64,000 bases of DNA from Rhodospirillales bacterium (GTDB taxonomy: Bacteria > Pseudomonadota > Alphaproteobacteria > Micavibrionales > Micavibrionaceae), in the NCBI GenBank assembly GCA_020638155.1, contig JACKJB010000006.1, positions 92,072 through 156,071 of the forward strand, in the 5' to 3' direction. Positions within the stretch are counted from its first letter, which is position 1. Each line of letters starts with the position of its first letter. The position numbers were made by a program, and so were the translations under genes. Positions 16,428-27,292 of this stretch are shown in pieces. The notes beneath the pieces are model-generated. The model ran no database searches, had not been told where the DNA came from, and saw only the letters and a list, made by a program, of their open reading frames with translations.

Positions 16428-17063
16428 ATGAACAAGCGTATTAAACAGATCGCCATGCTCGGCCTGCTGGGCTTTATTCTTGGTGTCGCATCCGCCTGGA
16501 TGCAGGTTGAAAAAGATGCCAGCGGGTCTTCTGTGGCCTCCATAGAACCGGCGGCAGGGAACGCCGTGGACGGCGCAAAAGTCGGCGGCCCGTTTTCCCT
16601 GATCGATCATCACGGGAATCCTGTGACCAATGAAAGCTATGCCGGGTCATATAAAATGATCTTTTTCGGCTTTACCCACTGCCCGGAAATCTGCCCGACG
16701 GAACTCGGGAAGATGACGACCGTTCTTAATACGCTGGGTGATGAGGCAAATATGATCCAGCCGCTCTTTATCACAACAGACCCTGAGCGGGACGATCCGG
16801 AAACAATGCAGGAGTATGTCGAGCAGTTCCATCCGCGCCTGATCGGGCTGACCGGGACACCGGAACAGATCAAAGACGCGGAAAAAACATATAAGGTTTA
16901 TGCTGCAAAAGTGCAGGACCCGAATATGAGCGAATATACGATGGATCATTCCGCCTATACGTTCCTGATGGGACCGGACGATACGCTGGTTTCTCTGTTT
17001 TCTTCAGGCGATACGCCGGATGAAATTGTCGCTGAAATTCGCAAGGCTGTGCACAGCCAGTAA
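16428..17063 (+). CDS. SCO1/SenC/PrrC family copper chaperone for cytochrome oxidase
   Basis: Delivers copper to the CuA centre of cytochrome c oxidase or acts as a thiol reductase in the periplasm. The CxxxC copper motif is present as C85-PEI-C89 in THCPEICP, and the third ligand His occurs in TMDHSAYTFLM. DPERDDPE matches the family's conserved acidic stretch. An N-terminal hydrophobic segment (~8-24) anchors it to the inner membrane. The start at 16428 has GGAACT-type spacing; a longer in-frame start at 16410 is less likely. No oxidase subunit gene lies nearby. Confidence 0.92.
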   Translation: MNKRIKQIAMLGLLGFILGVASAWMQVEKDASGSSVASIEPAAGNAVDGAKVGGPFSLIDHHGNPVTNESYAGSYKMIFFGFTHCPEICPTELGKMTTVLNTLGDEANMIQPLFITTDPERDDPETMQEYVEQFHPRLIGLTGTPEQIKDAEKTYKVYAAKVQDPNMSEYTMDHSAYTFLMGPDDTLVSLFSSGDTPDEIVAEIRKAVHSQ

Positions 17064-17098
17064 TCTTTTCCAATTCGCCGTAGGCGCAGCAAAATTCT

Positions 17099-17127
17099 CC
17101 CTGTAGAATAAATAAAAAACTACAGGG
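17099..17127 (+). promoter_or_regulatory. Hairpin covering the ribosome binding site of the FadL-like gene
   Basis: CCCTGTAG (17099-17106) pairs perfectly with CTACAGGG (17120-17127) across an A/T loop. The 3' arm includes most of the AGGGGAA ribosome binding site that sits 8 bases before the start codon at 17138, so folding could limit translation. Confidence 0.4.
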
Positions 17128-17137
17128 GAAATTTGCT

Positions 17138-18487
17138 ATGATAAATTATCGTCTTTTTTCTTGCGTATCCCTCTTCTCTTTGATGATGATTTCTGCCGCG
17201 CCGTCCATGGCCGCGGGCTTTTACATCCAGGAACAATCGGTTTCCGGTCTTGGCCGTGCTTTCGCCGGATCAAGCGCGCACCCGGTTGACAGCAGTACCG
17301 TTTATTACAATCCCGCCGGGATGACATATCTGAAAGAAGCACAAGGGCAGGTCGGCGTTCATTTGCTGCACCCCAAAAGTGATTTCACAAATGCCGGTTC
17401 ACAGGTGCGGTCTAATGGGACGGCGGGCGCGTTAGTGGCCGTTAGCAATACCGGCAATGGCGGTAACCCCTATTCTACAGTCGAACCCGTACCCAACCTG
17501 TTTATCAGCCAGCCTGTTTACGGCACGGGGCTATGGATGGGTATTGGCATTACGGCGCCATTCGGCCTGTCCAATGAATATGATGACGGCTGGTTCGGGC
17601 GGTATGATTCCACCAGCAGTGCGCTGGAAGTGATTGATGTTTCTCCCTCGATCGCCTGCAACATCACGGATACGATTTCTCTTGGCGGCGGAATCAATGT
17701 GCAGCATGCCAATGCCGATTTGCGCCGCGCCATTCCCGATCCAACCGCAGCCGGCGGGCCGACCCCGGCGACAGATGGAGAGTTGATCCTTGAAGGCGAT
17801 TCCTGGGCGGTCGGTTATAATATGGGCCTGATCTGGGAGCCGGAAGATCATACCCGCATCGGCCTTCATTACCGCAGCGAAGTGAATCACCGCCTTAAAG
17901 GCGCGCTGAAAGGCACGACACCTGCCGGGCTTGGCCGGGCCGGATTCTTTGTCGAAGGGGAAGCCGATCTTGACCTGCCGCAAATCGCCACACTTGCGGT
18001 AGCGCATGACCTGAACGAAAGACTAACCCTGCTGTCCCACGCGATCTGGTTCGGCTGGGAAAGCTTTAACCAGATCCACCTGGAGCTTGTGAACGGCGCT
18101 GATCTGATCGACAAGCAAAGTTACGAGAACACCATGACCTTTGCCATTGGTGCCGAATATAAGCTTAACGATGACTGGACGGTGCGCGGCGGCCTGCAGT
18201 GGGATGAAACGCCGACAACCAGCGTTAACCGGACAACCCGTACCCCCGATGGAAACAGGACATGGTTTTCCGGCGGGGCGACCTATGATGTGAACGAAAA
18301 GTTTAGCATTGATTTTGCGGCAACCTATATCGATATCGAGCAGGGCCATGTTGACCGGCATGCTTCCTTTGATGCGCTGTATAATTTATTCGCGCCTGGC
18401 GCAGGCCTGTTTACCACGGTTGATACGCGCGGCAGCACAGACAGCGATGTCGGGATTATCGGCGTTGCGGTGAATTACAAATTCTAA
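17138..18487 (+). CDS. OmpP1/FadL/TodX family outer-membrane transporter
   Basis: A 449-residue beta-barrel with a cleavable signal peptide ending near MAAG. The mature N-terminus (FYIQEQSVSGLGRAFAGSSA) is the typical FadL hatch region, followed by VYYNPAGMTYL, another family hallmark. The protein ends in an aromatic residue (VAVNYKF), as outer-membrane barrels do. It would take up long-chain fatty acids or other hydrophobic compounds, in keeping with the beta-oxidation genes at 20.5-30.5 kb (inferred link). Confidence 0.92.
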   Translation: MINYRLFSCVSLFSLMMISAAPSMAAGFYIQEQSVSGLGRAFAGSSAHPVDSSTVYYNPAGMTYLKEAQGQVGVHLLHPKSDFTNAGSQVRSNGTAGALVAVSNTGNGGNPYSTVEPVPNLFISQPVYGTGLWMGIGITAPFGLSNEYDDGWFGRYDSTSSALEVIDVSPSIACNITDTISLGGGINVQHANADLRRAIPDPTAAGGPTPATDGELILEGDSWAVGYNMGLIWEPEDHTRIGLHYRSEVNHRLKGALKGTTPAGLGRAGFFVEGEADLDLPQIATLAVAHDLNERLTLLSHAIWFGWESFNQIHLELVNGADLIDKQSYENTMTFAIGAEYKLNDDWTVRGGLQWDETPTTSVNRTTRTPDGNRTWFSGGATYDVNEKFSIDFAATYIDIEQGHVDRHASFDALYNLFAPGAGLFTTVDTRGSTDSDVGIIGVAVNYKF

Positions 18488-18494
18488 GAGAATG

Positions 18495-18797
18495 TCAGTC
18501 TTCTAAAATCGCATTCAGCTTCATGGCCAGACCCATGGAGCCCTGGACTTTAAGCTTGCCCATCATAAAGGCGATGTTCGGGTCTTGTGTGCCGTTCATA
18601 ATGCCTTTGAAGGTGTCAAGACTGCATACCAGTGTCGTATCGGCGTCTTTATCTTCATGACTGATTTCCGGCGGGCTTTGGGTCGTATCGACATGGATGA
18701 TACCATCATCGCCAAAATCGAATTTGACCTTGGCCTGCAGCCCGGCAGCCTGTGCCATTTTATGCTTAATCTGTTCTGTGATTTGTTCAAGCGACAT
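18495..18797 (-). CDS. SCP2 sterol-carrier-like lipid-binding protein
   Basis: About 100 residues forming one SCP2 domain: DADTTLVCSLDTFKGIMNG followed by DPNIAFMMGKLKVQGSMGLAMKL, with the typical FMxGKLKxxGDM-type block near the end. SCP2 proteins bind acyl-CoA or other lipids in the cytosol. The start at 18797 (MSLEQ) is used because the upstream in-frame extension is encoded by a dispersed repeat. It is convergent with the FadL-like gene, and both deal with lipids. Confidence 0.88.
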   Translation of the reverse strand: MSLEQITEQIKHKMAQAAGLQAKVKFDFGDDGIIHVDTTQSPPEISHEDKDADTTLVCSLDTFKGIMNGTQDPNIAFMMGKLKVQGSMGLAMKLNAILED

Positions 18798-18805
18798 AGT
18801 TTTAT

Positions 18806-18887
18806 TTACCACGAATAAACACGAATGGACACGAATTTTCACGAATGGGTTTCAAAATTCGTGTTTATTTGTGTTCATTCGTGGTTA
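18806..18887. repeat. ACGAA-type intergenic inverted repeat
   Basis: Arms 18806-18836 and 18857-18887 are inverted copies matching at 26 of 31 positions. Each arm is built from spaced units such as CACGAAT. The element fills the gap between the SCP2 gene and panC. Related elements lie at 37069-37207 and 48606-48761. Confidence 0.8.
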
Positions 18888-18890
18888 AAA

Positions 18891-19754
18891 TCAGACAGCA
18901 ACATTATCAATCAGCCGCGCCTTGCCCAGCTTTGCCGCGACCAAAATCCGCAGCGCTTTATCACAGGGCATAGACAGCGAGGCCGCATCGCGGATTTCAA
19001 GATAATCGATCTTATCGAACCCGGCCTGCTCTATTTCATTAACGCCCCAGCGCTGCACCGTTTCGTGATCCTGCCCGGCGCGGATTTTCTCCGCCATCGC
19101 GAACAGGGTTTTATTCAGGGCGCAGGCGATCTTATATTGTTCCGCGGATAAGTACGCATTGCGCGAGGACAGCGCGAGACCGTTTTCATCGCGGACGATC
19201 GGTACGCCGCAAATTTCGACGGGGATATTCAGGTCTGCGGTCATACGCTTGATGACCTGTAATTGCTGCCAGTCTTTTTCCCCGAACAGCGCCGCATCCG
19301 GCAGCGCCATCAGCAATAGCTTGGATACCACCGTCGCCACCCCGTCAAAGTGACCGGGCCGGTGCGCCCCTTCAAGCGGGCCACTGACACCGCCGACAGA
19401 AACATTTGTTACAAAGCCGTCCGGATACATTTCAGACACGGACGGGTAAAAAATCGCCTGCGTCCCCAGCGCCGTTAGCTTTTCCAGATCGGCATCCCAT
19501 GTGCGCGGATAGGCATCCAGATCCTCATGCGGGGCGAACTGGGTCGGGTTCACAAAAATACTGGCCAGCACCGCATCGGCTTTTTCAAAACCCTGCCTTA
19601 CAAGCTCCAGGTGCCCGTCATGCAGCGCCCCCATCGTCGGCACCATGGCAAGCGTTTTCCCGGCAGCGCGCAGGCGCTCCCGCCATGCGCGCAGATCGGA
19701 TATGGTTCTCAGGACAACGAGGCCTTGATCCTGTTTACGGGCAATATCATTCAT
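18891..19754 (-). CDS. panC: Pantothenate synthetase
   Basis: Condenses pantoate and beta-alanine with ATP to pantothenate, for CoA synthesis. VPTMGALHDGHLELV is the signature HxGH-type nucleotidyltransferase block, with NPTQFAPHEDLDAYPR, FGEKDWQQLQVIKR and RDENGLALSSRN also in place. The start at 19754 (MNDIARKQ) is preferred; a start 36 bases upstream at 19790 is in frame but its ribosome binding site would touch the ATG. panB and panD are not in the window. A 2OG oxygenase gene lies just upstream on the same strand. Confidence 0.95.
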   Translation of the reverse strand: MNDIARKQDQGLVVLRTISDLRAWRERLRAAGKTLAMVPTMGALHDGHLELVRQGFEKADAVLASIFVNPTQFAPHEDLDAYPRTWDADLEKLTALGTQAIFYPSVSEMYPDGFVTNVSVGGVSGPLEGAHRPGHFDGVATVVSKLLLMALPDAALFGEKDWQQLQVIKRMTADLNIPVEICGVPIVRDENGLALSSRNAYLSAEQYKIACALNKTLFAMAEKIRAGQDHETVQRWGVNEIEQAGFDKIDYLEIRDAASLSMPCDKALRILVAAKLGKARLIDNVAV

Positions 19755-19809
19755 CACCCTGTTTATAGCGGTAGAAGCCTGCAGCTTCAAGCTTCATCCT
19801 GCTGGGGGT

Positions 19810-20475
19810 TTAGCGCGGCGGATCGATGCGCTCGGCGGTACTCGCGTTACAGCGGAACCAGCCCGCAATACTGCACCGCTCGCGGCTGGCCGGGATGACT
19901 TCATGCGGGATATCCTCGCTTAAGAAAACAACCAGCGTGCCGCCTGCTGGCAGGATTTCCGCCTGTCTTTGGCCGCTTTGCGGGTCGTATATCACCAGCT
20001 GCCCGCCCTGGTCTTCGGTCCATTCGGTATTCAAGTACAAAACCGTACTGACGATCCTGTTCTTTTCTCCGCGCAGGGAATCAAGATGCTTTTTATAAAA
20101 TCCGCCCGGATCATAAAGCGCATAATGCGCTTCATATTCGAACAGACCCAGAAACAGATCCCGGTTGAGATCGCAGCGCAGCTTTTCCATTAAAAGCAGG
20201 AATGCCGCCTGCGCCGGGTTTGTTTTTGACAGCCAGAGCGTCCGATCGTTACGGATAGAAGGCAGCAGCGTATTATCATCCTGGCGTCCTATCCCGGCGG
20301 GCGTAAATTTTCCTTCACGGTCACAGCGATACAGGTCATCCTGCAAGGATGAATAGCGCGCGGCCTCCAGATAACCGGGACACACCGCCCAGCCTTTTTC
20401 CATCAGCGCGCGGATAATCGCCGCATGGCATACGGCCAGCCAGTTACTTTGATCGAAATTGTCCTGTTTGCTCAC
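19810..20475 (-). CDS. 2-oxoglutarate/Fe(II)-dependent oxygenase (P4H-like fold)
   Basis: About 221 residues. The iron triad is visible: HLD in GGFYKKHLDSLRG and the distal His in DIPHEVIPA, with RCSIAGWFR providing the arginine for 2-oxoglutarate. This resembles prolyl 4-hydroxylase-type bacterial oxygenases. The start is the GTG at 20475, 13 bp after the acyl-CoA dehydrogenase stop; in-frame sequence further upstream lies entirely within that gene and is compositionally a shadow. The substrate is unknown. It probably shares a transcript with the dehydrogenase and perhaps with panC. Confidence 0.82.
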   Translation of the reverse strand: MSKQDNFDQSNWLAVCHAAIIRALMEKGWAVCPGYLEAARYSSLQDDLYRCDREGKFTPAGIGRQDDNTLLPSIRNDRTLWLSKTNPAQAAFLLLMEKLRCDLNRDLFLGLFEYEAHYALYDPGGFYKKHLDSLRGEKNRIVSTVLYLNTEWTEDQGGQLVIYDPQSGQRQAEILPAGGTLVVFLSEDIPHEVIPASRERCSIAGWFRCNASTAERIDPPR

Positions 20476-20488
20476 GGCATAGCCAGCT

Positions 20489-22282
<1,794 letters not shown>

Positions 22283-22350
22283 GGGCACATTCTTTCGTTA
22301 AAAATACTGCCTGCCATTATACCTGATTTACCGCCCGCCGTAAGGCGATT

Positions 22351-23424
22351 TTACGGATTTTCGGGAGTGATTTTCAGCCGCGCCAGCCGGGCATAAGCCG
22401 CCATGGGATGCACAAAGCTCAGCCCGGATTCTGACGGTTCGATAAAGCTGTTGCAAAGCTGATACGCGGCCGCAGGGCTAACAGTGCGGGCAAAAGACTG
22501 CGCCAGCGGAACCAGCTTCCGGCCCAGCAATGACGTTAGCGGCAAGATATGCTCGTTCTCTTGCCCCCTGCCCTCCGGAAAAATCCGGGCATCGAGACCG
22601 GCGATATGATGGATGATTTCATAAGCGGCCTGCGGATCCTCTTTAATCCGGATATCTAAAAATTTTTCCAGCCGGGGCAGCGCCGCATTTTCTTTTTCAT
22701 ACAGGCAAGCGGCAAGCCGGTGTTTGCCATTACCATCTTCCAGCCCTGCATACATATGAAATATGCCTGTCAGGATCAGACGCGGGCTAAGACCGGCTAT
22801 CGTCTGATCGGCATAGGCATTAAACCGTTCCAGCAGCGCTCCGTTATAGGGCGAATCGCTACCGCGCCGTTCTTTTCCATCTGTATAAGTCTCGTTATAA
22901 AGCTGTTTGATCCATTCCATCGCCCGCGGCGTACCGTCGGTTTGCGCACACCAGTCCAAAATCTGCGCATGCGCCGCGCCAACCGCCGTACTGACGCTTT
23001 CGGGCATGTCATCGTAATACCCGCCGTTCAATCCGCCTTGTCTGGTTTTGTTCAGAATATCGGATAAAACCGTATCAGGAACACTGCTTGCCGTCCTGGC
23101 GTCTGCAACGATCGCCCCGGTCAGTTTATCAAGAATATCATCAGGAATTTTTGTCTCAACATCACGCGCAAGAATGGCATAAAACTCACCGCTTTTCATC
23201 TGGTGATCGGGCACAAGGCGCAGAACGCGAAAAAAGTTATTCCAGCTATCGCCATCCAACGCCACGCTGATCCTGGTCAAACGGGCAATATCCCGTAATA
23301 AGTCCCACAGCACATTCGCGTTTTCATTACCGTATTTGCGGCCCGACCAGTCCAGCAGGCCTGTCGCCTGCTGCGTTAAGATCTCTATTTCCTGTCCGAC
23401 CGAAAGATCCGCATCATCACTCAT
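22351..23424 (-). CDS. Hypothetical protein, 357 aa
   Basis: No family recognised. A soluble, largely helical protein without signal peptide. Local features: LIDW-like N-terminal helix (TGLLDWSGRKYG), a glycine/acid stretch (GLEDGNGKHRLAACLY) and a His pair (IIHHIAGLD). It sits among beta-oxidation genes but nothing in it suggests lipid chemistry. The ATG at 23424 stands alone with no close rival. Confidence 0.65.
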   Translation of the reverse strand: MSDDADLSVGQEIEILTQQATGLLDWSGRKYGNENANVLWDLLRDIARLTRISVALDGDSWNNFFRVLRLVPDHQMKSGEFYAILARDVETKIPDDILDKLTGAIVADARTASSVPDTVLSDILNKTRQGGLNGGYYDDMPESVSTAVGAAHAQILDWCAQTDGTPRAMEWIKQLYNETYTDGKERRGSDSPYNGALLERFNAYADQTIAGLSPRLILTGIFHMYAGLEDGNGKHRLAACLYEKENAALPRLEKFLDIRIKEDPQAAYEIIHHIAGLDARIFPEGRGQENEHILPLTSLLGRKLVPLAQSFARTVSPAAAYQLCNSFIEPSESGLSFVHPMAAYARLARLKITPENP

Positions 23425-23488
23425 GATAAACGCCTGATTGCCTGTTAAAACAGGCTATTTTTTACCATAATATTAAGCGCGGGTGCAA

Positions 23489-23728
23489 CTATTTATCTTC
23501 GCGCAAGGTAATCTTCAGGTTATCGGCGACATGGGCCTGGTCCATTTTGCGGATTTCGTCGCGGGCTTTTAAGCCTTCGGATTTGTTTTCATCCATCAAT
23601 GCCCGCGCGATCCGGTCGAGATTTTCCTGGCCGATTTCGGCGCGGGCCTTCGCAGCATTCTGTTTGGCCTGGGCGATGATGTCATCGCGGGACGGTTTTT
23701 TTGATTTCTTTTTGAATAATCCGAACAT
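23489..23728 (-). CDS. Small charged helical protein, unknown
   Basis: 79 residues starting MFGLFKKKSKKPSRDD. The N-terminus pairs a hydrophobic GLF with a Lys cluster, as in proteins that touch the membrane surface; the rest is an amphipathic helix rich in Ala, Glu, Lys (AKQNAAKARAEIGQENLDRIARAL). The start at 23728 is chosen; a start at 23758 would overlap the preceding stop and adds a weak extension. It follows the gene at 23755-24495 closely and may be co-transcribed with it. Confidence 0.6.
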   Translation of the reverse strand: MFGLFKKKSKKPSRDDIIAQAKQNAAKARAEIGQENLDRIARALMDENKSEGLKARDEIRKMDQAHVADNLKITLREDK

Positions 23729-23754
23729 CGTAGCTTGATTATACGCGATGACGC

Positions 23755-24495
23755 TCAATCATAAAAGACGGTTTTACCGCGGCATGCCTCGGGATAGCGT
23801 ACGCATAATCCGGTATTCTCAAGATCGAAATGCGCCCGGCTGACCATCAGATCCCCGCCGGTCAGCACCGCGGCAAAATAAGATTTCAGCCCCGCCGCGC
23901 TTAAGCCGTCCGGTGACGCCGTTTCCCAATTACAATAACCGTCCATCGTGCATGGCTCGGCGGCGAAAACCCCGTCGGTCAGGATCGCCCGGACATCCAG
24001 CCTGCGGTTGCTGTTTGCCGATTTATAAAATACGTTGCGGTCCTGATCCTGCAATTCCCAGCGGCGGCTTTTTTTATTAAAGGCTTCGACCATATGTAGC
24101 GGCGGCTGGTCCGCATCCGGGGGAAACAGAATCACCTCCCGCGCTTTGAACCCGGCGGCGCGTAATAGTACGGCAAACAGCGCGGCCCTTTCCGCACTGT
24201 TCATCGCAGGGGCCTGCGCTTTTTCCCCGGTGATAAAGTCATATACGTCCTGCAGTAAAATATCCCGCTCTCTTTGCGGGGCCTGGTCGTCATAACGGCT
24301 ATGGGCGTTCACGAGATTGCGGACCGCATCAAACTGGTAAGACGGGTAATCCGGCATGTCATCGGATTTAAATGAAAGGATCGCACCGGCAAGCCTGTTC
24401 TCAGGATGCGTTACGGCACAAAGGCCGGCAAGCAGGCCTGCGGCGATTACGATTGTTAAACCGATCATCAGGATGACGATTTTCTTTTTTGTCAT
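23755..24495 (-). CDS. Membrane-anchored transglutaminase-like protein lacking the catalytic cysteine
   Basis: An N-terminal hydrophobic anchor (residues ~5-28) precedes an extracytoplasmic domain. The section AERAALFAVLLRAAGFKAREVILFPP followed by HMVEAF and WELQDQD has the spacing of transglutaminase-like domains (GxC..A.L...LRA.G..AR.V, then H, then W..D). At the cysteine position the sequence reads NSAER, so the thiol is missing. It may be a non-catalytic binding or scaffolding domain, as in some eukaryotic and bacterial homologues. Three C-terminal cysteines (CTMDGYC, LCVRYPEAC) could form disulfides. Assignment rests on pattern only. Confidence 0.55.
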   Translation of the reverse strand: MTKKKIVILMIGLTIVIAAGLLAGLCAVTHPENRLAGAILSFKSDDMPDYPSYQFDAVRNLVNAHSRYDDQAPQRERDILLQDVYDFITGEKAQAPAMNSAERAALFAVLLRAAGFKAREVILFPPDADQPPLHMVEAFNKKSRRWELQDQDRNVFYKSANSNRRLDVRAILTDGVFAAEPCTMDGYCNWETASPDGLSAAGLKSYFAAVLTGGDLMVSRAHFDLENTGLCVRYPEACRGKTVFYD

Positions 24496-24523
24496 CTGCC
24501 TTCCATCCTGGGCCGGGACAGGG

Positions 24524-26902
24524 TTAGTTCCGCAGCGGTTTACCGTTATTCAGCATATATTCGATCCGGTCCATCGTGCCTTCATGATGCAGCAATTTCA
24601 TGAACTCGGTACGTTCCAGTTTCATCATGTCATCTTCGTTCATCGACTCGGTCCAGTCAGTGTTTCCACCGGAAAGAACGGCAGCCAGATGCCCGGAGAC
24701 AACAACATCATAAGGTGTTGCCTTACCGGATTTACGAAGATCCCCGACCGCCATATCCAGCGCATATTTCCCGGACGGGCCGGGCAGCCGGATATCTTCG
24801 ACCAAGGTGGGCGGCTGGTAATTTTCAGCCAGCGCCAGCGCTTTTTGTTTCGCATCATAAAGCAGCCTGTCCCGGTTCATCGTGATCCCGTCGCTTTCGC
24901 GGAAATAGCCCATCGCTTTGGCTTCATCGGCGGATTTTGCAACCTGTGCCAGGCCGATCGTTTCAAAAGCCTGCCGTGTTGCGCTCATCGGGTCGTTCGC
25001 CGGAGAAAACCATGACTTGTTATGTTGCGCGCGCTGACGCGCCTGAAAGCGCAGAATCATTTCCTTGCACCCGCCCCATGCCGGGATCAGCCCAACCCCG
25101 ACTTCGACCAGCCCGGTATAGGTTTCGGCATGGGCCTGCACATGATCGGAGTGCAGCAAAATCTCGCACCCGCCCCCCAGCGCCAGCCCGGACGGGGCGC
25201 TGATAACCGGGAACGGCGCATGCTTTAACGCCGTAAAGGCCCGCTGACCACCGGCGATGAATTCTTCGACCTGCGGCCACATCGCGATATTGATCATGAA
25301 CAGCGCAAGACCGAGATTAGCCCCTGCGGAAAAGGCGCTGCCTTCATTATAAAAGACCAGCGCTTTATGCTCACCACTGCCGTCACTGATATGTTTGATG
25401 ACCTGATCGATCATGGCAAAGATCTGTTCATCGAATGTGTTCATCTTGCTGGTATGCTCAAAACACAGCACACCATCACCGATATCCCAGACCGATGCGC
25501 TGGCGTTTTTCATGATGGGTTTTTGCGAAAGCTTCAGATCGCTGAGCAGCAGCACCCCGTCCATGCGGGTAATTTCATGATAGCCACCATCGACACCGAA
25601 GAAATATTGCCTGCCGTCCTCAACCTTATAGAACGTCCCTTCGCCAACCTGTTCGAGCAGCGGCGGCACGGCAATCCCTTGCTCTTTGAGCTTTTCGGCA
25701 AACCATGCCGGGCCGAGCGCATCGATCATCCGGAAGGGTCCCTGTTTCCAGTTATAGCCAAGCTCCATCGCCCGGTCGACTGCGCCAATATCACCCGCGA
25801 TTTCCGGCACCAGCGATGCGGCGTAAGCCAATGTTTTGCTCAGCACCGCCCAGGCATAGCGCCCTCCTTCATCATCGGCCTGCACGACAGCGCGTAAACC
25901 TTTTTTCCCGGCGCTGATCGATTCCAGCGACGGTTTATACGCCTTGGCGTACATTGCGTCATCGAACGTATCGGCGTTTAAAGCCAGCGCCTGCTTTTCT
26001 TTCTTCGCTTTGGCATCCGGGTTCAAACGGTAAAAGCCGCCTTTGCCCTTGCGCCCGGTATAGCCCGCTTCGATCATCTGATGGATGAACGGGTAGTCTT
26101 TAAAAATCTCCCGGTACCAGTCCCCCTCCGGCAAGGTCGACAGAAGAGAAGCGGAGAGATGCGGCATCAGGTCGATCCCGACCAGATCGATCAGTGCGAA
26201 CACCCCGGTCTTGGGAATGCCGACCGGGCGGGACATGACCGCATCAGCGATTTCGATGCTGACGCCCTGTTCAATCGCCTGGTTGATCCCTTCGGTCAGC
26301 CAGAACACGCCAAGGCGGTTGGCAATAAAGCCCGGCGTATCGTTACAGCGCACCACGCCTTTGCCAAGCCGGATATCGCAGAACATATAAACATCATCAA
26401 TCGCGTCCTTGCGGGTCTTGTCGCCGACCACAAGCTCTAAAAGGCGCATATAACGCGGCGGGTTAAAAAAGTGCGTAATCAGGAAATCCGATGCGAAGTC
26501 CTCGCCTTGTCCTTCGATCAAATTGTGCAGCGGGATCGTCGAGGTATTCGATGAGATGATCGATCCTTTTTTGCGGTGCTTGTTGATTTTCTCATAGGTG
26601 GCGTGTTTGACCTTCAGATCTTCCAGCACGACCTCGATAATCCAGTCACAATCGGCCAGCAGTTCCAGATCGTCTTCAAGGTTCCCAGGCGTAATTAATT
26701 TTGCGTTGCGCTTATGCATCAGCGGCGCCGGGTCGGTTTTCAGCATTTTGGCAATGGCGCCTTTGGCCAGCATACTGCGGTCTTCTGCATCTTTTGGCAC
26801 GATATCGAGTAACACCACCGGCACACCCGCATTGGCCACCTGCGCGGCAATGCCGCTGCCCATGACACCCGAACCAATTACCGCAACTTTTTCAATAGCC
26901 AT
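24524..26902 (-). CDS. FadN-like 3-hydroxyacyl-CoA dehydrogenase / enoyl-CoA hydratase
   Basis: Carries out hydration and NAD+-dependent oxidation in beta-oxidation. The dehydrogenase comes first: IGSGVMGSGIAAQVANAG binds NAD, THFFNPPRYMRLLELV contains the catalytic His region. The hydratase follows from about residue 470, with SAFSAGANLGLALF and LALGGGCEILLHSD supplying the oxyanion hole. This dehydrogenase-first order and 792-residue length fit Bacillus FadN, not E. coli FadB, where the hydratase is first. Partner genes on the same strand are the acyl-CoA dehydrogenase and thiolase. Confidence 0.92.
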   Translation of the reverse strand: MAIEKVAVIGSGVMGSGIAAQVANAGVPVVLLDIVPKDAEDRSMLAKGAIAKMLKTDPAPLMHKRNAKLITPGNLEDDLELLADCDWIIEVVLEDLKVKHATYEKINKHRKKGSIISSNTSTIPLHNLIEGQGEDFASDFLITHFFNPPRYMRLLELVVGDKTRKDAIDDVYMFCDIRLGKGVVRCNDTPGFIANRLGVFWLTEGINQAIEQGVSIEIADAVMSRPVGIPKTGVFALIDLVGIDLMPHLSASLLSTLPEGDWYREIFKDYPFIHQMIEAGYTGRKGKGGFYRLNPDAKAKKEKQALALNADTFDDAMYAKAYKPSLESISAGKKGLRAVVQADDEGGRYAWAVLSKTLAYAASLVPEIAGDIGAVDRAMELGYNWKQGPFRMIDALGPAWFAEKLKEQGIAVPPLLEQVGEGTFYKVEDGRQYFFGVDGGYHEITRMDGVLLLSDLKLSQKPIMKNASASVWDIGDGVLCFEHTSKMNTFDEQIFAMIDQVIKHISDGSGEHKALVFYNEGSAFSAGANLGLALFMINIAMWPQVEEFIAGGQRAFTALKHAPFPVISAPSGLALGGGCEILLHSDHVQAHAETYTGLVEVGVGLIPAWGGCKEMILRFQARQRAQHNKSWFSPANDPMSATRQAFETIGLAQVAKSADEAKAMGYFRESDGITMNRDRLLYDAKQKALALAENYQPPTLVEDIRLPGPSGKYALDMAVGDLRKSGKATPYDVVVSGHLAAVLSGGNTDWTESMNEDDMMKLERTEFMKLLHHEGTMDRIEYMLNNGKPLRN

Positions 26903-27048
26903 GGAAAACCCCTTTTAGGAAAAAACGACCCTGCCAGAATAGCAAGTTCATACCCATATATAAACCGCATATCGCATCATGTATTTTTCTTGCGTCTCCA
27001 TAAATCATTATGGTAACAAGCGCTTTAACCGTTAAAAGGAGAGAAACT

Positions 27049-27285
27049 ATGGGTATGAGATTAATCTCTGCCGGCCTGAACGATAATGGCTGGATGAAAG
27101 TAAACACCATGATTGACGGGGCAGAACTTACCCTATCTTTCAATGCCAACGGGATCGATAAAGCCCGCCTGGATCAGATACTGGAACAAGCCCGAACATT
27201 GTTAAATGACAGTGTGGAATTGCACCATGAAGCGGTTCGTTATTGCCGCGGCCGCGACAGTCTGACGATTGGCAGCCCGAAATAA
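27049..27285 (+). CDS. Small hypothetical protein, 78 aa
   Basis: Starts MGMRLISAGLNDNG after a strong AAAAGGAG site, which settles the start against an in-frame ATG at 27010. The protein looks like a small alpha/beta unit with a Leu-rich central helix (LDQILEQARTLLND) and a basic C-terminus. No family known to me. It lies alone on the plus strand between minus-strand genes, divergent from the FadN-like gene. Confidence 0.6.
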   Translation: MGMRLISAGLNDNGWMKVNTMIDGAELTLSFNANGIDKARLDQILEQARTLLNDSVELHHEAVRYCRGRDSLTIGSPK

Positions 27286-27292
27286 AACCGGT

